NCBI GenBank assembly: GCA_964650695.1
Contig: CAZYVA010000100.1
Coordinates: 1 to 6,471, forward strand
Reading direction: 5' to 3'
From: CAZYVA01 sp964650695
Lineage (GTDB): Bacteria; Bacillota; Clostridia; Lachnospirales; Lachnospiraceae
Length of the DNA: 6,471 bases
The translations under genes and the position numbers were made by a program. Of the stretch, positions 1 to 4,630 are shown piece by piece (position 1 is the stretch's first letter; every line of letters begins with the position of its first letter). The notes beneath the pieces are model-generated. The model worked only from the letters and a program-made list of their open reading frames with translations, was not told the DNA's origin and did no database searches.

Positions 1-122
1 CCGAAATCTATTTGGGGAATTATAGCGAGAATCATAACGAACCATCCAGGTTTCACTGCGCCGCCGGGCATATAGCCTTCAAAGAAGGCGGCCTGCGGCG
101 TGTAGGGGGAGGATCCGTGCAT
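1..122 (-). CDS. Partial minus-strand reading frame, unknown (doubtful)
   Basis: A minus-strand frame opens with ATG at 122-120 and runs without a stop to the window edge (40 codons). The peptide begins MHGSSPYTPQ, has a Gly/Pro/aromatic-rich middle, and ends in a hydrophobic stretch GWFVMILAIIPQI. The composition is protein-like, but no Shine-Dalgarno lies upstream of the ATG and no convincing minus-strand promoter is visible. The same DNA is also open on the + strand (3-131), and its middle is a GC-rich hairpin. It may therefore be a piece of a repeated or structured element rather than a gene. No family is recognised. Confidence 0.25.
   Translation of the reverse strand, partial: MHGSSPYTPQAAFFEGYMPGGAVKPGWFVMILAIIPQIDF
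59..100. repeat. GC-rich imperfect hairpin
   Basis: Nested complementary blocks fold as one stem: CGCCGC (59-64) with GCGGCG (95-100), GGC (67-69) with GCC (91-93), and GCCTTC (75-80) with GAAGGC (84-89) closing an AAA loop. No T-run follows on either strand, so it is not a typical terminator. It lies inside the doubtful minus-strand reading frame. Confidence 0.5.
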
Positions 123-157
123 TGTAACTAAATATCGTAAATATATGGGAAATATCC

Positions 158-186
158 TTGACAAACATCGGGAAAACAGATATAAC
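158..186 (+). promoter_or_regulatory. Sigma-A promoter of hup
   Basis: The -35 is a perfect TTGACA (158-163), followed by a 17-nt spacer and TATAAC (181-186, 5 of 6 to consensus). Transcription would start near 193, giving a leader of roughly 75 nt before hup. The -10 overlaps one of three TAACTAAA motifs that surround this promoter. Confidence 0.85.
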
Positions 187-266
187 TAAATAGATACATG
201 CAAAGTGTAGAAAATATTTCTAACTTCGAATGGTTTTAGTTATGTAACAAGAGGAGGAAATTACAC

Positions 267-539
267 ATGAACAAAACAGAATTGGTTGCAGCGATTGCCG
301 ACAAGGCAGAGTTATCCCGGAAAGATTCTGAAAAAGCCGTGAAAGCGCTGGTTGAAGTCGTTACAGACGAGTTAAAAAAAGACCATAAAGTGCAGTTGGT
401 TGGATTCGGTACTTTCGAGGTTTCCAAACGGGCGGCAAGGGAAGGCAGAAACCCACAGACCGGCGGTGTTATGCAGATCAAGGCGTGCAACGCTCCAAAG
501 TTTAAAGCAGGAAAAGCTTTGAAAGATGCTATTAACTAA
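267..539 (+). CDS. hup: DNA-binding protein HU
   Basis: A 90-residue histone-like HU protein, which binds DNA as a dimer without strong sequence preference, bends it, and helps compact the nucleoid. The sequence fits the family end to end: N-terminal helices beginning MNKTELVAAIADKAELS, the core VQLVGFGTFEV, the DNA-binding arm with GRNPQTG (the Pro is the intercalating residue), and the C-terminal signature FKAGKALKDAIN. Length is the usual 90 residues. The start is fixed by an AGGAGG (252-257) nine nt upstream. It is expressed from a near-consensus promoter and followed by a strong hairpin, so it is probably mainly monocistronic with some readthrough to rqcP. A Cys in the segment after the arm (KACNAP) is a minor oddity. 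Confidence 0.97.
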   Translation: MNKTELVAAIADKAELSRKDSEKAVKALVEVVTDELKKDHKVQLVGFGTFEVSKRAAREGRNPQTGGVMQIKACNAPKFKAGKALKDAIN

Positions 540-557
540 TAAAAGAATGACAGAAAC

Positions 558-589
558 AAAAGGCGGGAAACGGAAGTTTCCTGCCTTTT
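558..589 (+). terminator. Terminator downstream of hup
   Basis: A 14-bp stem pairs AAAAGGCGGGAAAC (558-571) with GTTTCCTGCCTTTT (576-589), with one G-T wobble and a GGAA tetraloop. The descending arm ends in four T. The following bases (CCTGTC) are a poor T-tract, so termination may be partial and allow some readthrough into rqcP, for which no other obvious promoter is seen. Confidence 0.75.
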
Positions 590-620
590 CCTGTCAGGGA
601 AAGGCCAGGGCGGGCGGAAA

Positions 621-860
621 ATGAGGTTGGACAAATTCCTAAAAGTTTCACGGCTGATCAAGCGGCGCACGGCAGCCAACGAGGCGTGCGGCGCAGGAAG
701 GGTGACGGTGAACGGGACGGTGGCGAAGGCTTCGCTCAAGGTAAAGCCGGGCGATATCATTGAGATCCGGTTTGGCGTGAAAAATGTTAAAGTAGAGGTC
801 CTGGAGCTTTCGGAGACTGTGAAAAAAGAAGAAGCGGGACAATTATTCCGGTATTTGTAA
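621..860 (+). CDS. rqcP: RqcP, S4-domain ribosome quality control protein
   Basis: A 79-residue protein matching Bacillus YabO/RqcP almost from the first residue (MRLDKFLKVSRLIKRRT). It is a single S4 RNA-binding domain: a basic N-terminal helix, then GRVTVNG and the KPGD turn that close the S4 fold, and a short tail containing KKEEA typical of the family. In Bacillus, RqcP works with RqcH on stalled 50S subunits to add C-terminal alanine tails. Some databases label such genes hslR-like heat-shock S4 proteins, but length and sequence favour RqcP. The ribosome site is weak (a G-rich tract, with no clean AGGAGG, before the ATG at 621). It sits between hup and yabP, as in many Firmicutes. Confidence 0.93.
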   Translation: MRLDKFLKVSRLIKRRTAANEACGAGRVTVNGTVAKASLKVKPGDIIEIRFGVKNVKVEVLELSETVKKEEAGQLFRYL

Positions 861-887
861 TAAATAGAAACAACCTTTCATAAAATG
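857..887 (+). promoter_or_regulatory. Candidate sigma-E promoter of yabPQ
   Basis: GTAATAAA (857-864, overlapping the rqcP stop), a 15-nt spacer, and CATAAAAT (880-887) resemble the sporulation sigma-E pattern (about GTMATATT, N13-15, CATACAMT). In Bacillus subtilis yabP and yabQ are mother-cell sigma-E genes, so the position makes sense. A start near 893 leaves a leader of about 100 nt. A second, weaker -10-like CATATAGA is at 925-932. Confidence 0.4.
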
Positions 888-994
888 ATTCAGAAGTTAC
901 GGTTCACGGCCGGTTTTTATCTGACATATAGAAATCCGCCGGACTTGCCCGGAAAGGGCTGTGAATAGCAGCGTTTAGGGAGGTTGTGGGTCAT

Positions 995-1279
995 ATGGAT
1001 GAGAGAACAACGCAAAAAGGGCATAAGCTTGTCGTCAACAACCGCAAAACGAGCCTGGTGACAGGCGTGCTGGATGTGTTGTCTTTTGATCTGTGCGAGG
1101 TCCTGCTGGAAACAGAGCAGGGGATGCTGATGGTGAAGGGGACGGATCTGCATGTGAACCGGCTGAGCCTGGAAAAGGGAGAAGTAGACGTATCCGGAAA
1201 TATAGACAGCATATCGTATTCCGACGCGCAGGCGGGGAAAAAACCTGCAGAGACATTGTTTGCGAAATTGTTTGGGTAA
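995..1279 (+). CDS. yabP: Sporulation protein YabP
   Basis: A 94-residue YabP-family protein. Characteristic segments are a basic N-terminal KGHKLVVNNR, then LVTGVLDVLSFD, LLETEQGMLMVKG, the LHVNRLSLEKGEVDVSG strand repeat, and the C-terminal FAKLFG that matches the family ending FSKLF. In Bacillus it is a mother-cell protein needed for proper spore coat/cortex assembly and works with YabQ; its biochemical role is unknown. The ATG at 995 is preferred over an in-frame GTG at 986 because GGGAGG (978-983) is 11 nt from the ATG but only 2 nt from the GTG. yabQ follows after 18 nt, so the two are surely co-transcribed. Confidence 0.92.
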   Translation: MDERTTQKGHKLVVNNRKTSLVTGVLDVLSFDLCEVLLETEQGMLMVKGTDLHVNRLSLEKGEVDVSGNIDSISYSDAQAGKKPAETLFAKLFG

Positions 1280-1297
1280 CAGAAGGGGCGGCGGAGG

Positions 1298-1606
1298 ATG
1301 ATATCTGGGATCAGGGAGGAACTGGAAATTTTTGCCATTGCGGTTATCACTGGGGCAATCGTCCGGCTTTTCTATGAATTTCTGTGCTGCCTGCGCATGG
1401 TTGTCCATCACTCACGGGCGGCGGCCGGGGCGGAAGACTTTCTTTTCTGGCTTTTCAGCGCGGGGTATGTGTTTGTGCAAATCTACCAAACAAATTCTGG
1501 CGATATCCGATGGTATTTTGCACTAGGTATTGTGTCCGGAGTTTTGGCGCTTACCTTTTTTCTGAAGAAAATCCCAAAAAGGCCGAAAAAAAATCTGCGA
1601 AATTAA
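1298..1606 (+). CDS. yabQ: Sporulation membrane protein YabQ
   Basis: A 102-residue membrane protein of the YabQ family, required in Bacillus for spore cortex formation and located at the forespore outer membrane. Three hydrophobic segments are visible, at about residues 10-33, 44-62 and 70-89, followed by a very basic tail (KKIPKRPKKNLRN). The pairing of an N-terminal helix with the arginine-containing segment VRLFYEFLCCLR and the ED(F)LFW motif is typical. The ribosome site is AAGGGG (1283-1288), nine nt before the ATG. A second GGAGG directly touches the start codon. It forms an operon with yabP. Confidence 0.88.
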   Translation: MISGIREELEIFAIAVITGAIVRLFYEFLCCLRMVVHHSRAAAGAEDFLFWLFSAGYVFVQIYQTNSGDIRWYFALGIVSGVLALTFFLKKIPKRPKKNLRN

Positions 1607-1619
1607 CTATCCGAATTTC

Positions 1620-1648
1620 TTGCGAAAGGAAAAGAAACAAGTTATGAT
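1620..1648 (+). promoter_or_regulatory. Sigma-A promoter of divIC/ftsB
   Basis: TTGCGA (1620-1625), a 17-nt spacer and TATGAT (1643-1648) lie just past the yabQ stop. Transcription would begin near 1655. This lets the cell division gene be expressed in growing cells independently of the sporulation genes upstream. Confidence 0.65.
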
Positions 1649-1676
1649 GGATAAATAATGAGGGTGCAGGTATATG

Positions 1677-1690
1677 TCCGGGAAACCGGA
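1677..1690 (+). other. Small GNRA-type hairpin in the divIC leader
   Basis: TCCGG (1677-1681) and CCGGA (1686-1690) form a 5-bp stem closed by GAAA, a stable GNRA tetraloop. It ends just before the ribosome site AAAGGGTGA and could tune translation or RNA stability. Functional meaning is inferred only. Confidence 0.45.
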
Positions 1691-1709
1691 TAAAGGGTGA
1701 GTATAAGAA

Positions 1710-2027
1710 ATGGGAAACAAACAGAAGGGCCGAAGATATAGACAGCGGCGGCTTCGGACACATAAAAGGAGTGTCTTTCTTATTTGTGCGGTCATTTTAC
1801 TTCTGGCTGCGGCAGTGTCGGCCAAAGGGATGGCGCTTCGTGGGAAGGAAAAGGATTTCCAGGCACAGGAGGCAGAGCTGCAGGAGCAGATCGACGAAGA
1901 AAAGGCGAGGACCGAACAGATCGAAGCGATGGAAAATTATATAGGGACGGATGAGTATGTGGAAGAAGTGGCGAGGGAAAAGCTGGGACTTGTCTGGGAG
2001 GATGAGATCTTGTTTAAGGCGGACTAG
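1710..2027 (+). CDS. divIC: Septum formation initiator DivIC/FtsB
   Basis: A 105-residue bitopic division protein of the DivIC/FtsB family. It has a strongly basic cytoplasmic N-terminus (residues 1-20), one membrane span (about 22-40, SVFLICAVILLLAAAVS), an extracytoplasmic coiled coil rich in E/Q/K (about 44-75), and the conserved end AREKLGLVWEDEILF. With FtsL and FtsQ/DivIB it forms the divisome subcomplex that activates septal wall synthesis. The start has a ribosome site AAAGGGTGA about nine nt upstream. The gene has its own sigma-A promoter and a strong terminator, so it appears to be a separate transcription unit between yabQ and spoIIE. Confidence 0.92.
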   Translation: MGNKQKGRRYRQRRLRTHKRSVFLICAVILLLAAAVSAKGMALRGKEKDFQAQEAELQEQIDEEKARTEQIEAMENYIGTDEYVEEVAREKLGLVWEDEILFKAD

Positions 2028-2059
2028 CGCTGCGGTCTGCAGATGAAACCATCGATACG

Positions 2060-2065
2060 TATGAT
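2060..2065 (+). promoter_or_regulatory. Candidate -10 of a spoIIE promoter
   Basis: TATGAT matches the sigma-A -10 in 5 of 6 positions. The -35 region 17 nt upstream (CTGCAG, 2037-2042) is poor, as is common for activator-dependent promoters such as the Spo0A-driven spoIIE promoter of Bacillus. No clear 0A box (TGTCGAA) was found nearby. It touches the left arm of the divIC terminator. Confidence 0.35.
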
Positions 2066-2101
2066 AAGCTTTGGGAGGAGATTCCCAGGGCTTTTTGTTT
2101 T
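2066..2101 (+). terminator. Terminator downstream of divIC
   Basis: An 11-bp stem pairs AAGCTTTGGGA (2066-2076) with TCCCAGGGCTT (2083-2093), with two G-T wobbles and a 6-nt loop, followed by TTTTTGTTTT. This is a classic intrinsic terminator. It lies inside the longer spoIIE reading frame (ATG at 2043), which argues against that upstream start. Confidence 0.85.
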
Positions 2102-2118
2102 CCAGGCAATTGTGAAAA

Positions 2119-2122
2119 GGAG
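2119..2122 (+). promoter_or_regulatory. Ribosome site that fixes the spoIIE start
   Basis: AAAAGGAG ending at 2122 is 7 nt before the ATG at 2130. The alternative in-frame ATG at 2043 has no Shine-Dalgarno, and the 29 residues it would add are encoded across the divIC terminator. Confidence 0.8.
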
Positions 2123-2129
2123 ATCATGT

Positions 2130-3533
2130 ATGGCGGAAATAAAGGAAAAGGCAGTGTTTGTGAATCCGTATGTGGTGCAGGTGGACAAGCTTGCGGATGC
2201 GATGGTGCATCTGTCGGACCGCCTTCTTTCGCTGGAGGAGTATAAAGGGGATTTTGAGGAAAAAGAATATCAGGAAATGTTCCGGCGGATCGCGGAAAAG
2301 GTTTGTGAAAGCTGCGAGATGCGGGAATGGTGCCTGGGGGATCGGTGCCAGGAGACCTATGAAGAGATGCGCAGGCTCCTGGATGCTGTGGAAGAATACG
2401 GGGCGGAGCTGAACGTGGAACTCAAACGGGGCTTTCAGAAAAAGTGTATCCAGGCGCCGAAGTTCCTGCAAGAGACATTGGAATTGTATGGAAATGAAAA
2501 AAAGCTGCTCCTGTGGAACAACCGGATGGTGCAGAACCGGAAGGGCTACGCCGGACAGATGAGCAGCTTTGCGAAGCTGATCCGATGCACGGCAAGGGAG
2601 CTGGATGCCGGGATTTTTGAGGATGAGCATTTGGAAAAAAGACTGAAGACCCATTTAAAGAAGATAGGCATCAAGATGATTTCCAGCGTGTTTTACGCAA
2701 CTTCACAAGGAAAGTATGAGCTGCATCTGACGGTGAAAGCCCAGAAAGGGATGTGCGTGGCAGTAAAAGAGCTGGCCTATGAGGCGGGGCTATGCGTGGG
2801 GAGGATCCTGGTGCCGGAGCAGGGGGAGCGCCCGGTCGTGGGGACGTCCTATTGCACGGTTACTTGCGTGGAGGGCGCGCGTTACCAGACCATCCAGGGT
2901 GTGGCGAAGATCGGGAAGAACTGCGGGCAGATTTCCGGGGACACGTTTCTTCTGGCAGATTTGCCGGGTGGCAGGAAAGGGGTCGTGGTTTCGGACGGCA
3001 TGGGTTCCGGTGAAGAGGCGCTCAAGGAAAGCAGTATGGTTGTGGAGATGCTGGAAGAACTTTTAGAAACGGGATTCCCGGCAAAAGCGGCCATTGAAAT
3101 GATGAATACCGCGTTGGTGATTGGACGGGAGGAAGTCCGTTTTTCCACAGTTGACGCCTGCCTGTTTGACCTGTATACGGGGGAATGTGAATTGATAAAA
3201 GCAGGCGCGTCTACAACGTTCATCCGCAGTAAAAATCAAGTGGAGCGGGTACACTCAGACACGCTTCCCATCGGCGTCGTGAGGAATATGGAAATAGAGG
3301 CGGAGAAATGGCAGCTTCATTCCGGTGATTTTGTGATTATGGTGACGGACGGGGTGCTGGATGCGCTGCCGGTGGACGAACAGGAAAACTTAATGAGCAG
3401 TTTCATCCGGGAGGCAACGATCATCAACCCGAAAGAACTGGCGCATTATCTATTGGGGCGGGTGCTGGAATGGAGCGGAAGTAAACCGGCGGATGATATG
3501 ACGATTGTTGTAACCGGGATCTGGAAGCTTTGA
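2130..3533 (+). CDS. spoIIE: Stage II sporulation protein E, soluble short form
   Basis: A 467-residue SpoIIE-type PP2C serine phosphatase. In Bacillus it dephosphorylates SpoIIAA-P, freeing sigma-F in the forespore. The C-terminal half is a complete PP2C domain (about residues 245-467): SDGMGSGEEA (288-297) and TDGVLDA (406-412) supply the metal-binding Asp residues, DLYTGE is at 347-352, and ADDMTIVV (454-461) holds the final Asp. The N-terminal half resembles the SpoIIE regulatory region, with a Cys cluster C59-x2-C62-x5-C68-x4-C73. The ten-span membrane region of Bacillus SpoIIE (~820 residues) is absent: no hydrophobic span is visible from the start at 2130, which a clear ribosome site supports. 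Upstream DNA encodes divIC, not a broken membrane part, so it does not look like a recent truncation. Position after divIC matches spoIIE elsewhere. Membrane recruitment must use a partner or be lost (inference). Confidence 0.92.
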   Translation: MAEIKEKAVFVNPYVVQVDKLADAMVHLSDRLLSLEEYKGDFEEKEYQEMFRRIAEKVCESCEMREWCLGDRCQETYEEMRRLLDAVEEYGAELNVELKRGFQKKCIQAPKFLQETLELYGNEKKLLLWNNRMVQNRKGYAGQMSSFAKLIRCTARELDAGIFEDEHLEKRLKTHLKKIGIKMISSVFYATSQGKYELHLTVKAQKGMCVAVKELAYEAGLCVGRILVPEQGERPVVGTSYCTVTCVEGARYQTIQGVAKIGKNCGQISGDTFLLADLPGGRKGVVVSDGMGSGEEALKESSMVVEMLEELLETGFPAKAAIEMMNTALVIGREEVRFSTVDACLFDLYTGECELIKAGASTTFIRSKNQVERVHSDTLPIGVVRNMEIEAEKWQLHSGDFVIMVTDGVLDALPVDEQENLMSSFIREATIINPKELAHYLLGRVLEWSGSKPADDMTIVVTGIWKL

Positions 3534-3551
3534 CTATCTTTTAGTCGAAGC
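3527..3551 (+). other. Hairpin over the spoIIE stop codon
   Basis: GCTTTGACTA (3527-3536) pairs with TAGTCGAAGC (3542-3551) in a 10-bp stem (one wobble) with a TCTTT loop. The TGA stop is inside the left arm. No T-tract follows, so it looks more like a 3'-end stabilising structure or a weak terminator than a standard terminator. Confidence 0.5.
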
Positions 3552-3552
3552 C

Positions 3553-3604
3553 CAGTGACTGTACCTTTACTCCCCAAAAGCACAATCACTGTCTTCTATT
3601 TTCT
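3553..3604 (+). terminator. Possible spoIIE terminator
   Basis: CAGTGA (3553-3558) plus TGT (3560-3562) pair with ACA (3582-3584) plus TCACTG (3586-3591), with one mismatch and a 19-nt loop. The pyrimidine-rich run TCTTCTATTTTCT follows. It is weaker than the divIC terminator because of the long loop. Confidence 0.35.
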
Positions 3605-3694
3605 GATGTTTACAATAGCAGAGAAAAATGAAGAAAGTGTGTCAAAGAACTGAAGGATTTGAGAATATTCTTAAGAAAATTTAAGAGAAGAGGG

Positions 3695-3730
3695 GACAGG
3701 CCGCCTGTCTGCGGAACCGGAACTGTCCGG
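3695..3730. repeat. Two small GC hairpins in tandem
   Basis: GACAGG (3695-3700) and CCTGTC (3704-3709) with a CCG loop are followed by CCGGA (3717-3721) and TCCGG (3726-3730) with an ACTG loop. Neither is followed by T-runs. They lie at the left edge of the larger palindromic region. Confidence 0.45.
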
Positions 3731-3753
3731 CTTGTATCTGCATATGCTATATT

Positions 3754-4012
3754 AGTGTAACGATTCCAAATGGATTGGACGCAATACTTGCCTGGATTTC
3801 CATTGGCCGCGTTGGATTTCCGGGCCGTAGCCGCCGCTACGCCGTCGTCCATCCGCCTTGCAGAGTGAACATTCATTCGGCGTATTCCGTCCAGTCATTT
3901 GAAAATCGCTACACTCGTTACACGGAATATTTGCCGCAGGCAAATGTTTTGTGTAACTGCATATACCGCGGCGAACAATTAGAAACGGCGGTTCATTTCG
4001 TTCGCGGGTATA
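3754..4012. repeat. Highly structured palindromic element
   Basis: Three adjoining inverted repeats fill this stretch. First, arms 3754-3787 and 3882-3915 are about 80 percent identical as inverted copies. They share a centre (near 3834) with a small CGTAGC/GCTACG hairpin (3826-3841). Second, 3917-3957 forms an uninterrupted 19-bp stem (GTTACAC at one end, ATTTGCC next to a GCA loop, three wobbles). Third, TATACCGCGGCGAAC (3962-3976) pairs with GTTCGCGGGTATA (4000-4012) except for a 2-nt bulge. Frames of 83-90 codons exist on both strands, but they read the same inverted-repeat arms (VQSxxNRYT on each strand), which marks them as by-products. The whole 3534-4046 gap holds no credible gene; this looks like a dispersed repeat, MITE-like insertion or structured RNA. 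Confidence 0.6.
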
Positions 4013-4046
4013 AAACAGATGCATGATTTTAAGGAGCGAGACAGCG

Positions 4047-4433
4047 ATGGAAGAGAAATTACCTTTTTACCTTGCGTATCCGATGGCATTCCCATCCGAT
4101 GAGGAACAATTTGTCAGCCGCGATTATGCCTATTTAAATAGCCTTTACCCGGAGGCAGCCAAGAGGCTGATACCGTTTATAGATGATGAATGTACGAAAA
4201 TGGAGTATGACGGCAGCATGATGTATGACGAGTATCCGGACCGGCTTCAATTGAACATGCTGTGTAAAAGGATTTACAGCAAAGCGGTGGAAGAGGGGGA
4301 GGAACCGGGGAGCTGGCTGATGGATCTGATCATGGTGATGGTTTACCATGAACTGTGTTTAAGAAGGATGGAACATCGGAGGTACAGGAGGAAGCTGTAC
4401 GTTACTATCCACGGCCCAGGAGACCGCCTATAG
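4047..4433 (+). CDS. Conserved-looking protein of unknown function, 128 aa
   Basis: A 128-residue soluble protein. The start at 4047 is chosen over the in-frame ATG at 4023 because AAGGAG (4031-4036) is 10 nt upstream of it. Visible features are an N-terminal LPFYLAYPM, the acidic/aromatic segment ECTKMEYDGSMMYDEYPDR (residues 48-66), a hydrophobic amphipathic helix LMDLIMVMVYHELCLRR (about 91-107), and a very basic stretch RRMEHRRYRRK. There is no signal peptide, metal motif or recognised domain. The layout resembles a small uncharacterised protein I associate with Lachnospiraceae genomes (memory only). The last 11 codons and the stop are encoded by a hairpin whose sequence recurs in the murA leader, so the C-terminus may have been altered by a repeat. 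No clear promoter is seen upstream; TATAAA at 4009-4014 lacks a -35. Confidence 0.8.
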   Translation: MEEKLPFYLAYPMAFPSDEEQFVSRDYAYLNSLYPEAAKRLIPFIDDECTKMEYDGSMMYDEYPDRLQLNMLCKRIYSKAVEEGEEPGSWLMDLIMVMVYHELCLRRMEHRRYRRKLYVTIHGPGDRL

Positions 4434-4438
4434 TAACG
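4400..4438. repeat. Hairpin over the stop of the 128-aa gene, shared motif
   Basis: GTTACTAT (4401-4408) and ATAGTAAC (4430-4437) are perfect inverted copies, extended by one C-G pair. The stop codon is in the right arm. The left side, GTTACTATCCACGGCC (4401-4416), matches 5309-5324 at 14 of 16 positions. The right side, GGAGACC then ATAGTAACG, is the reverse complement of 5414-5433 apart from a 4-nt variable patch. Confidence 0.6.
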
Positions 4439-4466
4439 GTTGTACGAACTTTCATGATAATATTTT

Positions 4467-4495
4467 TTGACGGGACAGCGGGAATGTGATAGAAT
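4467..4495 (+). promoter_or_regulatory. Sigma-A promoter (extended -10) of the kinase gene
   Basis: TTGACG (4467-4472), a 17-nt spacer, and TAGAAT (4490-4495) preceded by TGA, an extended -10. Transcription would begin near 4502, leaving an approximately 130-nt leader. The leader contains a hairpin of ATCCT+CGC (4555-4563) with GCG+AGGAT (4574-4582). Confidence 0.75.
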
Positions 4496-4554
4496 GAATT
4501 ATTGGTATCATAGACACAGTGATTTTGATGGTTCCGGCGTCGAAGGACGATCGG

Positions 4555-4582
4555 ATCCTGCGCCTGTGTGCAAGCGAAGGAT
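4555..4582 (+). other. Hairpin in the leader of the kinase gene
   Basis: ATCCTGCGC (4555-4563) pairs with GCGAAGGAT (4574-4582), one mismatch, 10-nt loop. A competing pairing of GCGC (4560-4563) with GCGC (4583-4586), followed by TTTT, is possible but short. Regulatory meaning is unproven. Confidence 0.35.
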
Positions 4583-4630
4583 GCGCTTTTAGCATGGGAG
4601 GGGACGCCGAGGACTTTTGGGGAAGAAGCC

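Noticed and set aside
2043..2129. N-terminal extension of SpoIIE by 29 residues
   Set aside because: No ribosome site at 2043 and the extension spans a clear intrinsic terminator; ATG 2130 has AAGGAG at proper spacing.
3754..4012. CRISPR array or tRNA cluster as explanation for the repeats
   Set aside because: There is no regular repeat-spacer period, and no cloverleaf or TTCGA-type T-loop pattern was found.
3610..4024. Two minus-strand frames (3610-3876 and 3752-4024)
   Set aside because: They overlap each other and the palindromic element, have no ribosome sites, and their composition reflects the repeats.
3775..4026. + strand frame of 83 codons in the spoIIE downstream gap
   Set aside because: No ribosome site; most of it reads through inverted-repeat arms, and the same peptide pattern (VQSxxNRYT) appears from the other arm on the minus strand.
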